This document shows positions 32,646-43,545 of a stretch of 64,000 bases of DNA, in pieces. The notes beneath the pieces were generated by a model. It saw nothing but the letters and a program-made list of their open reading frames with translations. It was not told the DNA's origin and made no database searches. Origin of the DNA: Rhynchopus sp. YZ270_cl-10 (taxonomy: Eukaryota; Euglenozoa; Diplonemea; Diplonemida; Diplonemidae); the NCBI GenBank assembly GCA_964035575.1, contig OZ037932.1:806001-870000 (forward strand). Reading direction: 5' to 3'. Numbering within the stretch: position 1 is the first letter of the stretch; each line of letters begins with the position of its first letter. A program made the position numbers and the translations under genes.

Positions 32646-33002
32646 GCACAGTATACACAGTATACACAGTATACACAGTATACACAGTATACACAGTATA
32701 CACAGTATACACAGTATACACAGTATACACAGTATACACAGTATACACAGTATACACAGTATACACAGTATACACAGTATACACAGTATACACAGTATAC
32801 ACAGTATACACAGTATACACAGTATACACAGTATACACAGTATACACAGTATACACAGTATACACAGTATACACAGTATACACAGTATACACAGTATACA
32901 CAGTATACACAGTATACACAGTATACACAGTATACACAGTATACACAGTATACACAGTATACACAGTATACACAGTATACACAGTATACACAGTATACAC
33001 AG
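32646..33002. repeat. (ACAGTATAC)n array, about 39 copies
   Basis: A nearly perfect 9-bp unit. It is open in all frames because unit length is a multiple of three, which creates long artefact frames. Confidence 0.97.
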
Positions 33003-33015
33003 GGGATTGGGAGTT

Positions 33016-33623
33016 CAGTACAGTACAGTACAGTACAGTACAGTACAGTACAGTACAGTACAGTACAGTACAGTACAGTACAGTACAGTACAGTACAGTA
33101 CAGTACAGTACAGTACAGTACAGTACAGTACAGTACAGTACAGTACAGTACAGTACAGTACAGTACAGTACAGTACAGTACAGTACAGTACAGTACAGTA
33201 CAGTACAGTACAGTACAGTACAGTACAGTACAGTACAGTACAGTACAGTACAGTACAGTACAGTACAGTACAGTACAGTACAGTACAGTACAGTACAGTA
33301 CAGTACAGTACAGTACAGTACAGTACAGTACAGTACAGTACAGTACAGTACAGTACAGTACAGTACAGTACAGTACAGTACAGTACAGTACAGTACAGTA
33401 CAGTACAGTACAGTACAGTACAGTACAGTACAGTACAGTACAGTACAGTACAGTACAGTACAGTACAGTACAGTACAGTACAGTACAGTACAGTACAGTA
33501 CAGTACAGTACAGTACAGTACAGTACAGTACAGTACAGTACAGTACAGTACAGTACAGTACAGTACAGTACAGTACAGTACAGTACAGTACAGTACAGTA
33601 CAGTACAGTACAGTACAGTACAG
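33016..33623. repeat. (CAGTA)n array, about 121 copies
   Basis: A perfect 5-bp unit beginning 14 bp after the previous array, separated by GGGGATTGGGAGTT. Confidence 0.97.
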
Positions 33624-33648
33624 TTCTCGTTTTTGGTCAATTTCGGCA

Positions 33649-34872
33649 CAGTACACAGTACACAGTACACAGTACACAGTACACAGTACACAGTACACAG
33701 TACACAGTACACAGTACACAGTACACAGTACACAGTACACAGTACACAGTACACAGTACACAGTACACAGTACACAGTACACAGTACACAGTACACAGTA
33801 CACAGTACACAGTACACAGTACACAGTACACAGTACACAGTACACAGTACACAGTACACAGTACACAGTACACAGTACACAGTACACAGTACACAGTACA
33901 CAGTACACAGTACACAGTACACAGTACACAGTACACAGTACACAGTACACAGTACACAGTACACAGTACACAGTACACAGTACACAGTACACAGTACACA
34001 GTACACAGTACACAGTACACAGTACACAGTACACAGTACACAGTACACAGTACACAGTACACAGTACACAGTACACAGTACACAGTACACAGTACACAGT
34101 ACACAGTACACAGTACACAGTACACAGTACACAGTACACAGTACACAGTACACAGTACACAGTACACAGTACACAGTACACAGTACACAGTACACAGTAC
34201 ACAGTACACAGTACACAGTACACAGTACACAGTACACAGTACACAGTACACAGTACACAGTACACAGTACACAGTACACAGTACACAGTACACAGTACAC
34301 AGTACACAGTACACAGTACACAGTACACAGTACACAGTACACAGTACACAGTACACAGTACACAGTACACAGTACACAGTACACAGTACACAGTACACAG
34401 TACACAGTACACAGTACACAGTACACAGTACACAGTACACAGTACACAGTACACAGTACACAGTACACAGTACACAGTACACAGTACACAGTACACAGTA
34501 CACAGTACACAGTACACAGTACACAGTACACAGTACACAGTACACAGTACACAGTACACAGTACACAGTACACAGTACACAGTACACAGTACACAGTACA
34601 CAGTACACAGTACACAGTACACAGTACACAGTACACAGTACACAGTACACAGTACACAGTACACAGTACACAGTACACAGTACACAGTACACAGTACACA
34701 GTACACAGTACACAGTACACAGTACACAGTACACAGTACACAGTACACAGTACACAGTACACAGTACACAGTACACAGTACACAGTACACAGTACACAGT
34801 ACACAGTACACAGTACACAGTACACAGTACACAGTACACAGTACACAGTACACAGTACACAGTACACAGTAG
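33649..34872. repeat. (ACAGTAC)n array, about 174 copies
   Basis: A perfect 7-bp unit beginning 25 bp after the CAGTA array. The spacer GGTCAATTTCGGCA resembles GTCAATTTGCCGAA at 32588-32601, just before the first array. Confidence 0.97.
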
Positions 34873-35056
34873 CAGTACAGCACCAGAGGTCGGGATTTTC
34901 CCTTGGGGGCATCTAAATTAATACATTTTTCCCAAATTTCCACCACTATTTTTTTGTTTGACTTTGGAACCGGGACCCCACCCTGGAACCCCCTCCAGAA
35001 GGGGGTACAGAACACCCTCAAAAAAAAAAATTCCCAAAATTCGGGCTAAATTGGAG

Positions 35057-35173
35057 GGGTGTTGGGAGGTGTTGGGAGGTGTTGGGAGGTGTTGGGAGGT
35101 GTTGGGAGGTGTTGGGAGGCGTTGGGAGGTGTTGGGAGGGCGTTGGGAGGGCGTTGGGAGGCGTTGGGAGGGT
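35057..35173. repeat. GTTGGGAGGT minisatellite, right bracket
   Basis: About eleven copies of the same 10-bp unit as 32429-32490, in the same orientation, with late copies reading GGGCGTTGGGA. Confidence 0.93.
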
Positions 35174-36056
35174 TTGCCGTTTTTTGCAAATCAGGTGGTT
35201 AAAATGCAAAGATATGAATTGATTTCCTTTTTTTTTTTTTTTTTTTTTGTGTGTGTTTTGTTTTTTTCTGCTTTTTTAATGCTTTTTTTGGTTTCATTTT
35301 TTTCCCTTTGTATACTTTTATTTTGGTCTTGAAACCGGTTTATTGTGCACGGGAAACACATAGGAGGAAGGGGTTCTAGTGAGGGGTATTGGAGAAAGGC
35401 ATGTACACAATGGGTACGAGGAAAACAACAATGTGACGTGGAAAAGTGCAAAACCGAACCAACAAACAACAACGCGAAAACCCCGCGTTCAAAATGGAAT
35501 AGAACAAACTAAAACTTTTAAAAAAGGGGATAATAATAATAGCCTCAATTGCCAAAGTAAATGGTCCTCGTAACAGCGACACCATCCATCTTAACAAACA
35601 AAGGAGCAGGAAGGAAGGGTGAGACGGGAAGGAAAAAAAAACTTACAAAGTTTTTTTTTTTAAGGAGGGGGGCGGGGAACAAAGGATGTGAAAAAGTTGC
35701 TCCAAATAAAAGGGAAAAAAAAACGGTTACAGTCACCGTAAAAAGAGACGGATTTTTTGTACATAAACAAAAAAATTGAAGGGGGAAAAAAAACGGGACG
35801 TGCTCCATGGAACTAACACGAAGACCACTCATCCCTGAGAGTTGTGATAAGAAGACCGTGAGATAATGGTAGAAAAGCACAGTAACCCCAACATTTTTTT
35901 TTTTGTCTCAAAGGGTGAAAGGAATCCGTACTCTGATCTTCATCTCCCTTATTTTAATTTTTTTATTCGTTGCAGTGTCTACTCTCGCTTTACACCTACT
36001 GGTATAAAGATCTCTCAATGTCGGACGAAGCCTTTTTGTATTGAAGGTTTTTTTCC

Positions 36057-36122
36057 TGATAAATAGTTGCAGTAGTGTAGTTGTCTCGGGTTGTGTTGCC
36101 ACAGTTTGAGCAATCTCCACTT
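36057..36122 (-). repeat. SINE-like 67-nt repeat, copy
   Basis: Variant copy with GATAAATAGTTGCAGTAGTG and TTGTCTCGGGTTGTGTTGCC. On the minus strand it ends in TTATCAGG and an A run. Confidence 0.75.
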
Positions 36123-36519
36123 TCTTTTTCTGTTCTCTTTCAAAATCTGCGCAATTTGAGAATTTTTTTCTCCCTCTCTCTGAATAATTGAATAATTGAC
36201 AACGTGTAGACACCTTGCTTTTTTTTCGTGAGCTCCACAGCAGCCGTTCCTCGTCTATCTCTCATTTCGTGGAAACCATTATGTTTCCTCTTTTTTTTTT
36301 TGTCCGGTAATGCACTTTTCTCACGCACGGGAAAAAATCTATTATTGTTATCTGCACAATATCAGAAAACAAAAGAAAAAATACAAGTAGAAAGCCAAGA
36401 GAGGGGTGAGAGTGGGGTAAGATGTGGAATGTGGGAAGGAGATGAGAGCGGCACGGTAAACAGTTTTGCAACGTTGCCTTCATAAAACAACGCGAGATGT
36501 TCATTTGCCTATTTTTATT

Positions 36520-36571
36520 ATTTGAAAACTTGGTTGTATTAGTGCAGACACCCGAAGATGAACTGCACTAT
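36520..36571 (-). repeat. Dispersed GTGTAGACA repeat, copy
   Basis: TTTGAAAACTTGGTTGTATT, then AGTGCAGACACCCGAAGATG and AACTGCACTATTT. Confidence 0.7.
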
Positions 36572-36703
36572 TTACTTATAAGGCCCTGCCTGGGGTAATT
36601 TTTCGGATTTTGGGCCTATACTTTCTACACGAGGGTCCGCAAAAAAAAAAAAAAAAAAAAACGAGAAAATTTCCAGGTTTTTCCCGGTTTTTGGTTTTTT
36701 TTC

Positions 36704-36770
36704 TGATAAATTGTTGGAGTAGTGTAGTTGCCTCGGTTTGTGTTGCCACAGTTTGTGCAATCTACACTTT
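36704..36770 (-). repeat. SINE-like 67-nt repeat, copy
   Basis: GATAAATTGTTGGAGTAGTG, GTTGCCTCGGTTTGTGTTGC, CACAGTTTGTGCAATCTACA. It follows a T run. Confidence 0.8.
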
Positions 36771-37075
36771 CTAAGTACCCGACCACACCCAAAAAACCGG
36801 GAATTACCAGGTTTTTGAGGACCCTCCTTACTGTTTTTTTTTTTGTTGTCTTTTTTTGAGGGGGTGGGAAGTGGAGGAAAAAACAAAAGCAAGATCTAAA
36901 AAACGTCTAACGATTTTAACACAAGGGTATAGGGAGGAATGGGTGAGTATGAGACCAAGAAACAGAGAGAGAGAGAGAGAGCTAAGCGACTTCACACAAA
37001 CAGAACCCACCGAACCCCTCTCTCTCTCTCTCCACAACTTCGCCTCAGGACAACAGATTTTTTTTTTCGTCGTTT

Positions 37076-39436
37076 CTACTTATCAGTCTTCTCGATGATG
37101 AGAGCACGGCTGTGGTTCACAATCTGGAAACGCTTCCTGAGGGTCTCCTTCATGGCGGCCTGCTGGGTGCGGTCGGGGTGAAGCTTTGTGAGGAGCTTCT
37201 TCGCGACGTCGTGCGCGCCCTTTGTGTACGGGGCAACTCCGACCACAATCCAGGCCTCGTGGATGGTGATGCTGGACAGACCGGAGTGGAGCACATCAAC
37301 GGCGCTGTTGTCGACATCGGCGAGACCGTACTTCTTGACCTTACGCAGTCCTTCCTTGATGTTCTCCGCAAGGCTTGCGCGGATCCCGTCCTGTGGTGGT
37401 GGTGGGGCAGAGCTTCTGAAGTAGTCGTATCCGGTGTTGGTTCCGGAGCGGTTGTGTGTGCGGTCTGCTCCTGCTCCTGCTCCAGATGTTCCGTGGGTGT
37501 TGGAGCTCCCGTTGGGGAAGGTGTACTCTGATTTGGAACGGCGCTGTTCGAACTCTGGCATCATGCGGTGGATCTGGCGGAGAAGGCGGCGGTTCTCCTC
37601 TTCATAGCGTTGGGACTTCATGCGCTCGACATCGAGGCGGTGGCGGGCACGTTCTGCTTCCTCACGGGCACGTTCGTTTTCGCTGCGGATGCGGATCATG
37701 TCGATGCGGCTCTGCTCGACGTGGCTGGAGGCACGCTGGGCACGCATCGTCGCAGTTTGGTTCTGCAGCTTGTACTCGGCCTCGCGCAGGGAGAAGAGGC
37801 GCTTGGCCTCGGAGAGTTCGTTGCTGGCGTGGTTGCACTGCCTGCGCAGCTCAGCCTCCTTCATGTGGAAGGAGTGCTTCTCCGCCGCATGCCGTGCCTG
37901 CAGGTCCTTGATGTACGCCTGGTACTTCGCATCCCTCGAGTGCAGAAGGTTGTTGATCTCACGCAGCTTCGCTTCCATCTTACCATGGTCCTTGTCAGCC
38001 TGGCGACGCCTCGTCCGCTCACTCTCCAACTCTTGGACGAGAACGGAGTTGAGCTGGTGTGCCTGAGAGTGCTCGTAGAGCGCCTGATCGCGGTGGCGTT
38101 CTGTCTTCTCAAGCACCCGAGACAGCTGTACTGCGACCTGGGCAACTGCTTCAAACCGGGTGTCCTGGTTGACTGCCGGGCGTGGTGCGTGGTGGCGACG
38201 CTTTTTGTTCTGGTGCTCATTCTTCCAGCACGTCGAGCACAGCGTTTCCTGGCAGTCCGCACAGTAGATGAGCTTCATGTCTTCGTCTGTGTCGAGCTGC
38301 ACATCGCACACTGTGCAACCAGTCTCCACTGGGGGGAAGGAGTCGAGGAAGCGCGCGACGTCCTGCTTGAAGGCAAGCGCCTCTTCATCCTCGGGGCAGA
38401 GCGGTACTTCATCGTCATCCTCCTCCACGACAGTCTCGACCTGCAACTTTGCCGTATGCCTACGCCTCCAAAGGTTGATACGCACACACGACTCAAGCCC
38501 ATGCGGAGACATGGCCACATCAAGCTCCTCCACCTCATCCGCATCAGAGCCTACCATGGGCACATCATCCACATCCACGTCGTCCTCGCTGCCGTACGAC
38601 GCAATCTCCACCTCCACCCAACGCGGGTCAAGGTTGATCGCCTGCGCTGGAGGAGGCGACGTACCGACACTCCCACCAGACGCAAACTCGCTGGTCCCTG
38701 CGCTATGTTCACGTGGTGAGGCAGCATCGTCGTGCGGCTCTGTGGTGGCACGCTCTGTCTCGGCATGCTCCGTCTCAGTAGCTTCCGTAGTAGGGTCCTC
38801 ATGCGAGACACCTGGAGAAGACGAACGGTCCACACTCCCTGATTCCGGCACGCCACGTACCGTAACCCTGATCGGCCCCTCCGTCTCCATCTCCGGCTCA
38901 GCCTCCTCCTTTTCGTAGCGCCCAACCATCGTCTTAACGTGCCCAAGAGGTTCGAGGAGGGTCTTCAACTCATCGTAGTGGCCCCATTTGATGGCATGGT
39001 CCTTTGCTGTCATGTTGTTCCTGTCGACGGAGACGATGTCTGCGCCGTGCTCAACGAGGAGAGAGGCGATGTTTGCGTGCCCTTTGTGCGCTGCAGCCAT
39101 CAGAGCAGATTCCCCGTCAACGTCAGCGGTAGAAGGGTCAGCGTTGTGCTGGAGGAGGAGCGAGGCAAAGCGGGATTCTCCTTGCCAGCATGCGTGGAAC
39201 AGAGCGTCTTGTCCATCTGTGTCCCGTTTGGTCACATCCGCTCCCAGGTCAAGAAGAGTCTTTCCAATGGTGACGTGCCCCAGCCAAGCGGCCCACATCA
39301 TTGCAGTAAACCCATGGTCGTCGCCGCCATTCAGAAGCTTAATGTCAACACCCTCAACCATCTCCACATCACAGCGTTTCACAGCGTCGTGAAACTCCTC
39401 TAAGTTCTGTGGGTACGTATTCTGAAGGCTTGCCAT
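37076..39436 (-). CDS. Ankyrin / B-box / coiled-coil / J-domain protein
   Basis: This 786-residue single-exon product opens with ankyrin repeats at about 38-165 (HGFTAMMWAAWLGHVTIGKT, then GQDALFHACWQGE, GESALMAAAHKGH). An acidic, Ser/Thr-rich linker follows (170-345), then a B-box-type zinc finger at 374-416 with paired cysteines (C374/C377, C392/C395, C400/C403) and His 408 and 415-416. A long coiled coil covers about 430-630. A C-terminal J-domain-like segment (about 728-786) keeps the HPD triad at 753-755, which in DnaJ proteins stimulates HSP70. The final segment, LHPDRTQQAAMKETLRK, resembles the auxilin type more than classical DnaJ. It is probably a cytosolic HSP70 co-chaperone with protein-binding modules. 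Start is the ATG at 39436. Confidence 0.88.
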   Translation of the reverse strand: MASLQNTYPQNLEEFHDAVKRCDVEMVEGVDIKLLNGGDDHGFTAMMWAAWLGHVTIGKTLLDLGADVTKRDTDGQDALFHACWQGESRFASLLLQHNADPSTADVDGESALMAAAHKGHANIASLLVEHGADIVSVDRNNMTAKDHAIKWGHYDELKTLLEPLGHVKTMVGRYEKEEAEPEMETEGPIRVTVRGVPESGSVDRSSSPGVSHEDPTTEATETEHAETERATTEPHDDAASPREHSAGTSEFASGGSVGTSPPPAQAINLDPRWVEVEIASYGSEDDVDVDDVPMVGSDADEVEELDVAMSPHGLESCVRINLWRRRHTAKLQVETVVEEDDDEVPLCPEDEEALAFKQDVARFLDSFPPVETGCTVCDVQLDTDEDMKLIYCADCQETLCSTCWKNEHQNKKRRHHAPRPAVNQDTRFEAVAQVAVQLSRVLEKTERHRDQALYEHSQAHQLNSVLVQELESERTRRRQADKDHGKMEAKLREINNLLHSRDAKYQAYIKDLQARHAAEKHSFHMKEAELRRQCNHASNELSEAKRLFSLREAEYKLQNQTATMRAQRASSHVEQSRIDMIRIRSENERAREEAERARHRLDVERMKSQRYEEENRRLLRQIHRMMPEFEQRRSKSEYTFPNGSSNTHGTSGAGAGADRTHNRSGTNTGYDYFRSSAPPPPQDGIRASLAENIKEGLRKVKKYGLADVDNSAVDVLHSGLSSITIHEAWIVVGVAPYTKGAHDVAKKLLTKLHPDRTQQAAMKETLRKRFQIVNHSRALIIEKTDK

Positions 39437-40197
39437 TTAGAGGTTTTGTGTAAAACGAGAAAAAAAAAAGGGGGGATTCTGAAATAAGGTGTGAGGAGGG
39501 AAAAGAGGAGGAGGAGAATGGAGAAAAACTATGTGTCGTTTGTTTTTTGTTTTTTGTTTGTTTTTTTGTTTTTTGTTTTTTTTTTTGTGTTTTTTTTTTT
39601 TTTTGGACTTTTTTTTTTGCTGGTTTTATTATTTTTTTTTTCTTTTTCTTTTCTGTAGATTTCTGTGTTTTTTTTGTTTTGTTTTTTTTTTTTTTTGTTG
39701 TTGGTTTTGTTGCTTTGAATATTTTTTTTTTGTTTTTTTTGGTTTTTGTTTTTTTTTTTTTTTTAGTTTTTTTTTTTTTTTTTGGTTTTTTTTGTTGTTG
39801 TTTTTTTTCTCTCTCTTCTTCCTGTTTTTTTTAACCCTCTTTGCGTGTCATTTTGGCATTTACTTTTATTTTTTTTTTTGTGGAGGGAATTGCAAAAAAG
39901 GGAGAGTTGGGGAGAATAAAAAAAGGTAAAATAAAATAAAAATTAAAAAGTACCGAACACATTCAATTCAGTTGAATGAATAAAAATTAGGGGTCAAATG
40001 GGGTGTAAGGCACTTGCCACAAGCAGCTGACTGCGTGAGGTGTTGAATTCCCTGTGCGCACGCCTTTTTTTTTTCCCCCGTTGTGTCCTTTCGCAAAAGA
40101 GAAAAAAATGAAAACGTATTTCCTCAGGTAAAAAAAAAACTAAAAGGCGTCACCAAAAAAGGAAGAGAAAAAAAACAGCGAAAAAACAAGAAAACCT

Positions 40198-40228
40198 GAT
40201 GAATGTGCCTCCTGTGCACACACATCTA
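40198..40228 (+). repeat. CTCTCG stem-loop family copy
   Basis: GATGAATGTGC / CTCCTGT / GCACACACATC; stem GTGC/GCAC plus flanking GATG/CATC. Confidence 0.55.
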
Positions 40229-40656
40229 TAAAAAGATGTGGGAAATGGGAAGGGTAGAAAGAAAGTAAGGAAGGAAGGAACAAATGGGTTGTGGGGCGTG
40301 TGGGGGGTTGGGTTGCGGGAGGACGTCCCCTTTTGCTTTTTTTTTTTTAAAAAAGGGATTTTTTTTGCATGTATTTGCTTTTTCAAAAAAAAATAAAGTA
40401 AAACAAAAAAAACACATTACTTTTGCTTTTTTCGCTTTTGTCCTTCGCAAAACACATCTTATCGCATAATGAAGATTTAAACCTCGGATTTCTCATCATT
40501 CTCCCCAAAAAAGGTGCAACTTTGAAACAGATTTTTTCCAAGCGTTTCCAAAAATAAAGTATAAACGCAGTTGCAGATACTAGCAGGATCACAAAAAATA
40601 CTGCCAAAAAGAGAGGGAGAAAAAAAAAAAAAGTGAATAGTGCAAAACGCCTCTGA

Positions 40657-40670
40657 GACGCAGGCACTAA
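40657..40670 (+). repeat. Dispersed GACGCAGGCACTA motif, copy 3
   Basis: Preceded by CGCCTCTGA, matching the context of copies at 7594 and 12508. Confidence 0.55.
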
Positions 40671-40680
40671 AACTAAAAAG

Positions 40681-40717
40681 TTTATAAGATGAGACCAAGC
40701 CTTCTCGAGCTTAGTTT
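40681..40717 (+). repeat. CTCTCG stem-loop family copy
   Basis: TTTATAAGATGAGA, then CCAAGC / CTTCTCGA / GCTTAG. The stem sequence differs from the copy at 42359 but pairing is kept. Confidence 0.6.
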
Positions 40718-41719
40718 TAAAAAAAAAGTGACTCGTTATAACCAATGCCCAGCTTTCTTGCCTCCATTTTAAATTATTATTTTTTAAAAATGGGGGGGTC
40801 ATTGACATATTCTTTTCCCTTTTTTTCTGGGAAATAGATGACTGTTGTCTCAGGAAAAAAAAAGAAATTCTGACCCCAAATACTTGTTAGCCTCGTTTGT
40901 TGCCTTCCACACGACAACACCATTCTTAACAACCATTCTTACGCCTAACTATTTGCTCCACCTCCTCTCCCCCTCTTTTTTTTCATACAAAACTGTCCTT
41001 TTTACTGCGACGGGTTTTTTTATTTTTCGTTCTCGGGAGTGGGAGGAAGGGGAGGGGTGAGGGATGAGAGGGGTGCGAGGGGTGGGGGGGAGATGGGAAG
41101 ACAAGGTGGTATTGGTGATTTCGTTCCAGATATAAAAAAAAATGTTGTGAGTTGATTTTGTTTGCTTGTTTTGTTTTTTTTTTTGGGGAGGAGATTACAT
41201 TTTTTTTTTTTTACCTTTGCTTTTTTCTCAGCATTTATTTTTCCCTCCAAAAACCCCATAATAAATCCTCAACCCACACAACCCCTCAAATTCTTTTTTT
41301 TTTTTTCAATCTTTTAATTTTTGTTGCTTTATTTTTGCTGTATTCGTTCAAAGGAGGGGGAGAAGAAAAAAAAGAAAAACATCACTCGCATATGCTTTGG
41401 TCAAACCCTGTTACTTTTTTTTTTTTGCTTTTTTGTTTTCATTCTTCTCGTCAATCAGGGAAGGGAGAAAAGAGAGAGAGAGGAGAAAGAGTATGAGTAT
41501 GGGATATATATTGTTTTTGGGTGGGAGGGCACAAACTTGAAGGGAACGTGGCTTCTCAGTAAAAAAAGGGGGGGGGGTAAAATGTGGGGGTGTTGAGTCG
41601 ATTGAACCATGGTGTGGGGGGAGGGGAGATAAACATGGGGTATCCTTCATGAAGAGAATAAGGAGAGAATATGAAAGTTCTCATGGATTTGATCCTTTGT
41701 CTTTTTTGTTTTTTTTTTT

Positions 41720-41790
41720 GATAAATTGTTGGAGTAGTGTGTAGTTGCCCTCGGGTTGTGTTGCCACAGTTTTGTGCAATCTCCACTTTC
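41720..41790 (-). repeat. SINE-like 67-nt repeat, copy
   Basis: Copy with GTGTGTAGTTGCCCTCGGG and GCCACAGTTTTGTGCAATC. It follows a T run of about 11. Confidence 0.8.
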
Positions 41791-41865
41791 CAATTTGTCT
41801 TTTTCAATAACCCGCAGCGGATTAATGTAACTACCTTATAAACAAACAGTCTGCACTCCAGGGTT

Positions 41866-41920
41866 TCGCTTGATAGTATTAGTGTAGACACCCCGAGGAC
41901 ACGCTCCCCCATGATACACT
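41866..41920 (-). repeat. Dispersed GTGTAGACA repeat, divergent copy
   Basis: GTATTAGTGTAGACACCCCG, then AGGACACGCTCCCCCATGAT and ACACTAAAC. Confidence 0.5.
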
Positions 41921-42308
41921 AAACATTTTTTTTTGCGATGATGTGTCACATCCTTCACAAAATGCCCCATCCAACCTAGTGTTCTGCACTCAAATTTATC
42001 TATAGGGGACTGTGTACTCACAACCAGCACACCTCTTCCCCTGAGTGTGACAGAGATGAACTTAACCAAAAGGAACTTCTTCTCATCTTTTTTGGTAAGA
42101 TATCACAGTGTAGTGTTGAAGGGAAAATGATGTTGATACCTAAGGTGGTATTCACTGTATACTGTTGTATATATAAAAAATCGCCTAGGAAATACACTTT
42201 GGTGGGTCAACTAGGGTCTGTACCCATTTGTGTTTTTTTCTTGATAGGGGAAATATTCTCTCACCTACAAAGGTTCTGGTAGAAAGGGAAAAATGAAAAG
42301 GTTTTTTT

Positions 42309-42355
42309 TGAAAATTTGTATTCGTGTAGCCACCCTAGAGTGTGATTCCACTATT
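42309..42355 (-). repeat. Dispersed GTGTAGACA repeat, divergent copy
   Basis: TTGAAAATTTGTATTCGTGT, then AGCCACCCTAGAG and TTCCACTATTAC. Confidence 0.5.
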
Positions 42356-42358
42356 ACA

Positions 42359-42388
42359 AGATGGATGTGCCTCTCGTGCACACACATC
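42359..42388 (+). repeat. CTCTCG stem-loop family copy
   Basis: GATGGATGTGC / CTCTCGT / GCACACACATC; perfect TGTGC/GCACA stem. Confidence 0.65.
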
Positions 42389-42548
42389 TGCATCTTCCAA
42401 AAAAAAAAAAAGTGCAAACGCGTAGATGTGGGCACCCCAAAAGGAAAGCAGGAAACAACCACTTCCTGGATGCAAAAAAAAACACGCGCAAGAACAAGGA
42501 CGTTCAAAAAAACAACGATACATCACAATAAATAAATAAAGAAAACTT

Positions 42549-42580
42549 GTAAGATGAATGTGCCTCTCGGGAACACACTT
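42549..42580 (+). repeat. CTCTCG stem-loop family copy
   Basis: GTAAGATGAATGTGCCTCTC, then GGGAACACAC. TGTG pairs with CACA around the loop. Confidence 0.5.
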
Positions 42581-43545
42581 ATTCTACCGGTTCCTTAAAT
42601 AAACTGTACGCTCTGAAGGCAGGGTACGGTGGATTGCGAAAAACGCTCCACGCCTGACAGAGATGAGACATTGGGAGGGGGAGGGGGCAGAGGTGATACC
42701 GTGTTATCATTACTCTTCCCGATAGTGTCGACAATCACCATGTCTGAAGACAGGGTACTGTACACAAAGTTTTTCTTTTTTCGAAAAATAAATAACAGAA
42801 AAAGACGGTTGTTGGATCACTAAATAATGGCATTCATTATTCTTTTTGAAAAAACCTTTTTTTTTTTGTTTCTTTCACAATAAAAACAGTGAACACTTGA
42901 GGGATTGACACATACACACACACGTATCGCAAACCCCCTCTAGCCTCCTCTCACACCCCCTCAATTTTTTTTGAAGAAAAAAATGACAGTGTCTCTTGCC
43001 GACAAACGTTCAACGAAAGAAACATATCACCTTACTAACTAGTGTGTTCGCTGACGGTTCTGGTAGAGACGGTGTCAAAAAAACAAACAAACAAACAAAC
43101 AAAACAAAGAACAGTGGGTGAAGGTACTTTTTATTGTGCATGATGATATAAGAACATAGGGGGAAAAAATGGGATTTTTTTTGTGTAACAAAAATGGCTT
43201 TGGCTTTTGGATTGGCTATTTGACCTGCTAAGAGAGGACAAAAAAAAAAAACAAAGTTTGACTTGAAATACAACAGCCCGCTCGTGACAGTGCACCTCAA
43301 AACTCAAACACAAACTTCCTGTGTGCATCTGCTCCCTAGATGTGGGTCTGTTGATTTGTACTTGAAAAAAAAAAATGTGCAACTCACCCTTATAGTATTT
43401 TGAGAATTTTCCCCTAGTCTATTCTGTCACTGGTTGGGAACGGGACAGGGGAAAACGGGGGAGGGATAAGTTGGGAGGGAGAGGGAGTGGGATAAAAAAA
43501 TAGGTAATTTTTTTTTGTATTGCACAGGAAGTTACCCCTTTCCCC

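Larger units (their letters stand above)
35174..37075. other. Gene-free stretch 3' of ANK/J gene
   Basis: Contains two SINE-like repeats (36057-36122, 36704-36770), one GTGTAGACA repeat (36520-36571) and an imperfect inverted repeat CCTGGGGTAATTTTTCGG / CCTGGTAATTCCCGG at 36589-36812 that encloses the second SINE-like copy. No gene is supported. Confidence 0.5.
39437..43545. other. Gene-free AT-rich stretch with short repeats
   Basis: 39530-39830 is almost pure T with scattered G. Other contents are CTCTCG stem-loops (40198, 40681, 42359, 42549), a SINE-like copy (41720-41790), GTGTAGACA repeats (41866-41920, 42309-42355), and a TTGAAATACAACAGCCC copy (43260-43302). No gene is supported. Confidence 0.5.

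Noticed and set aside
32529-35021. Frames of 400-795 codons across the microsatellites on both strands
   Set aside because: Units of 9, 5 and 7 bp lack stop codons in several frames; the peptides are pure repeats and there is no coding signal outside the arrays.
39531-39929. 132-codon Phe/Leu-rich frame that looks like a membrane protein
   Set aside because: It is translation of an almost pure T tract.
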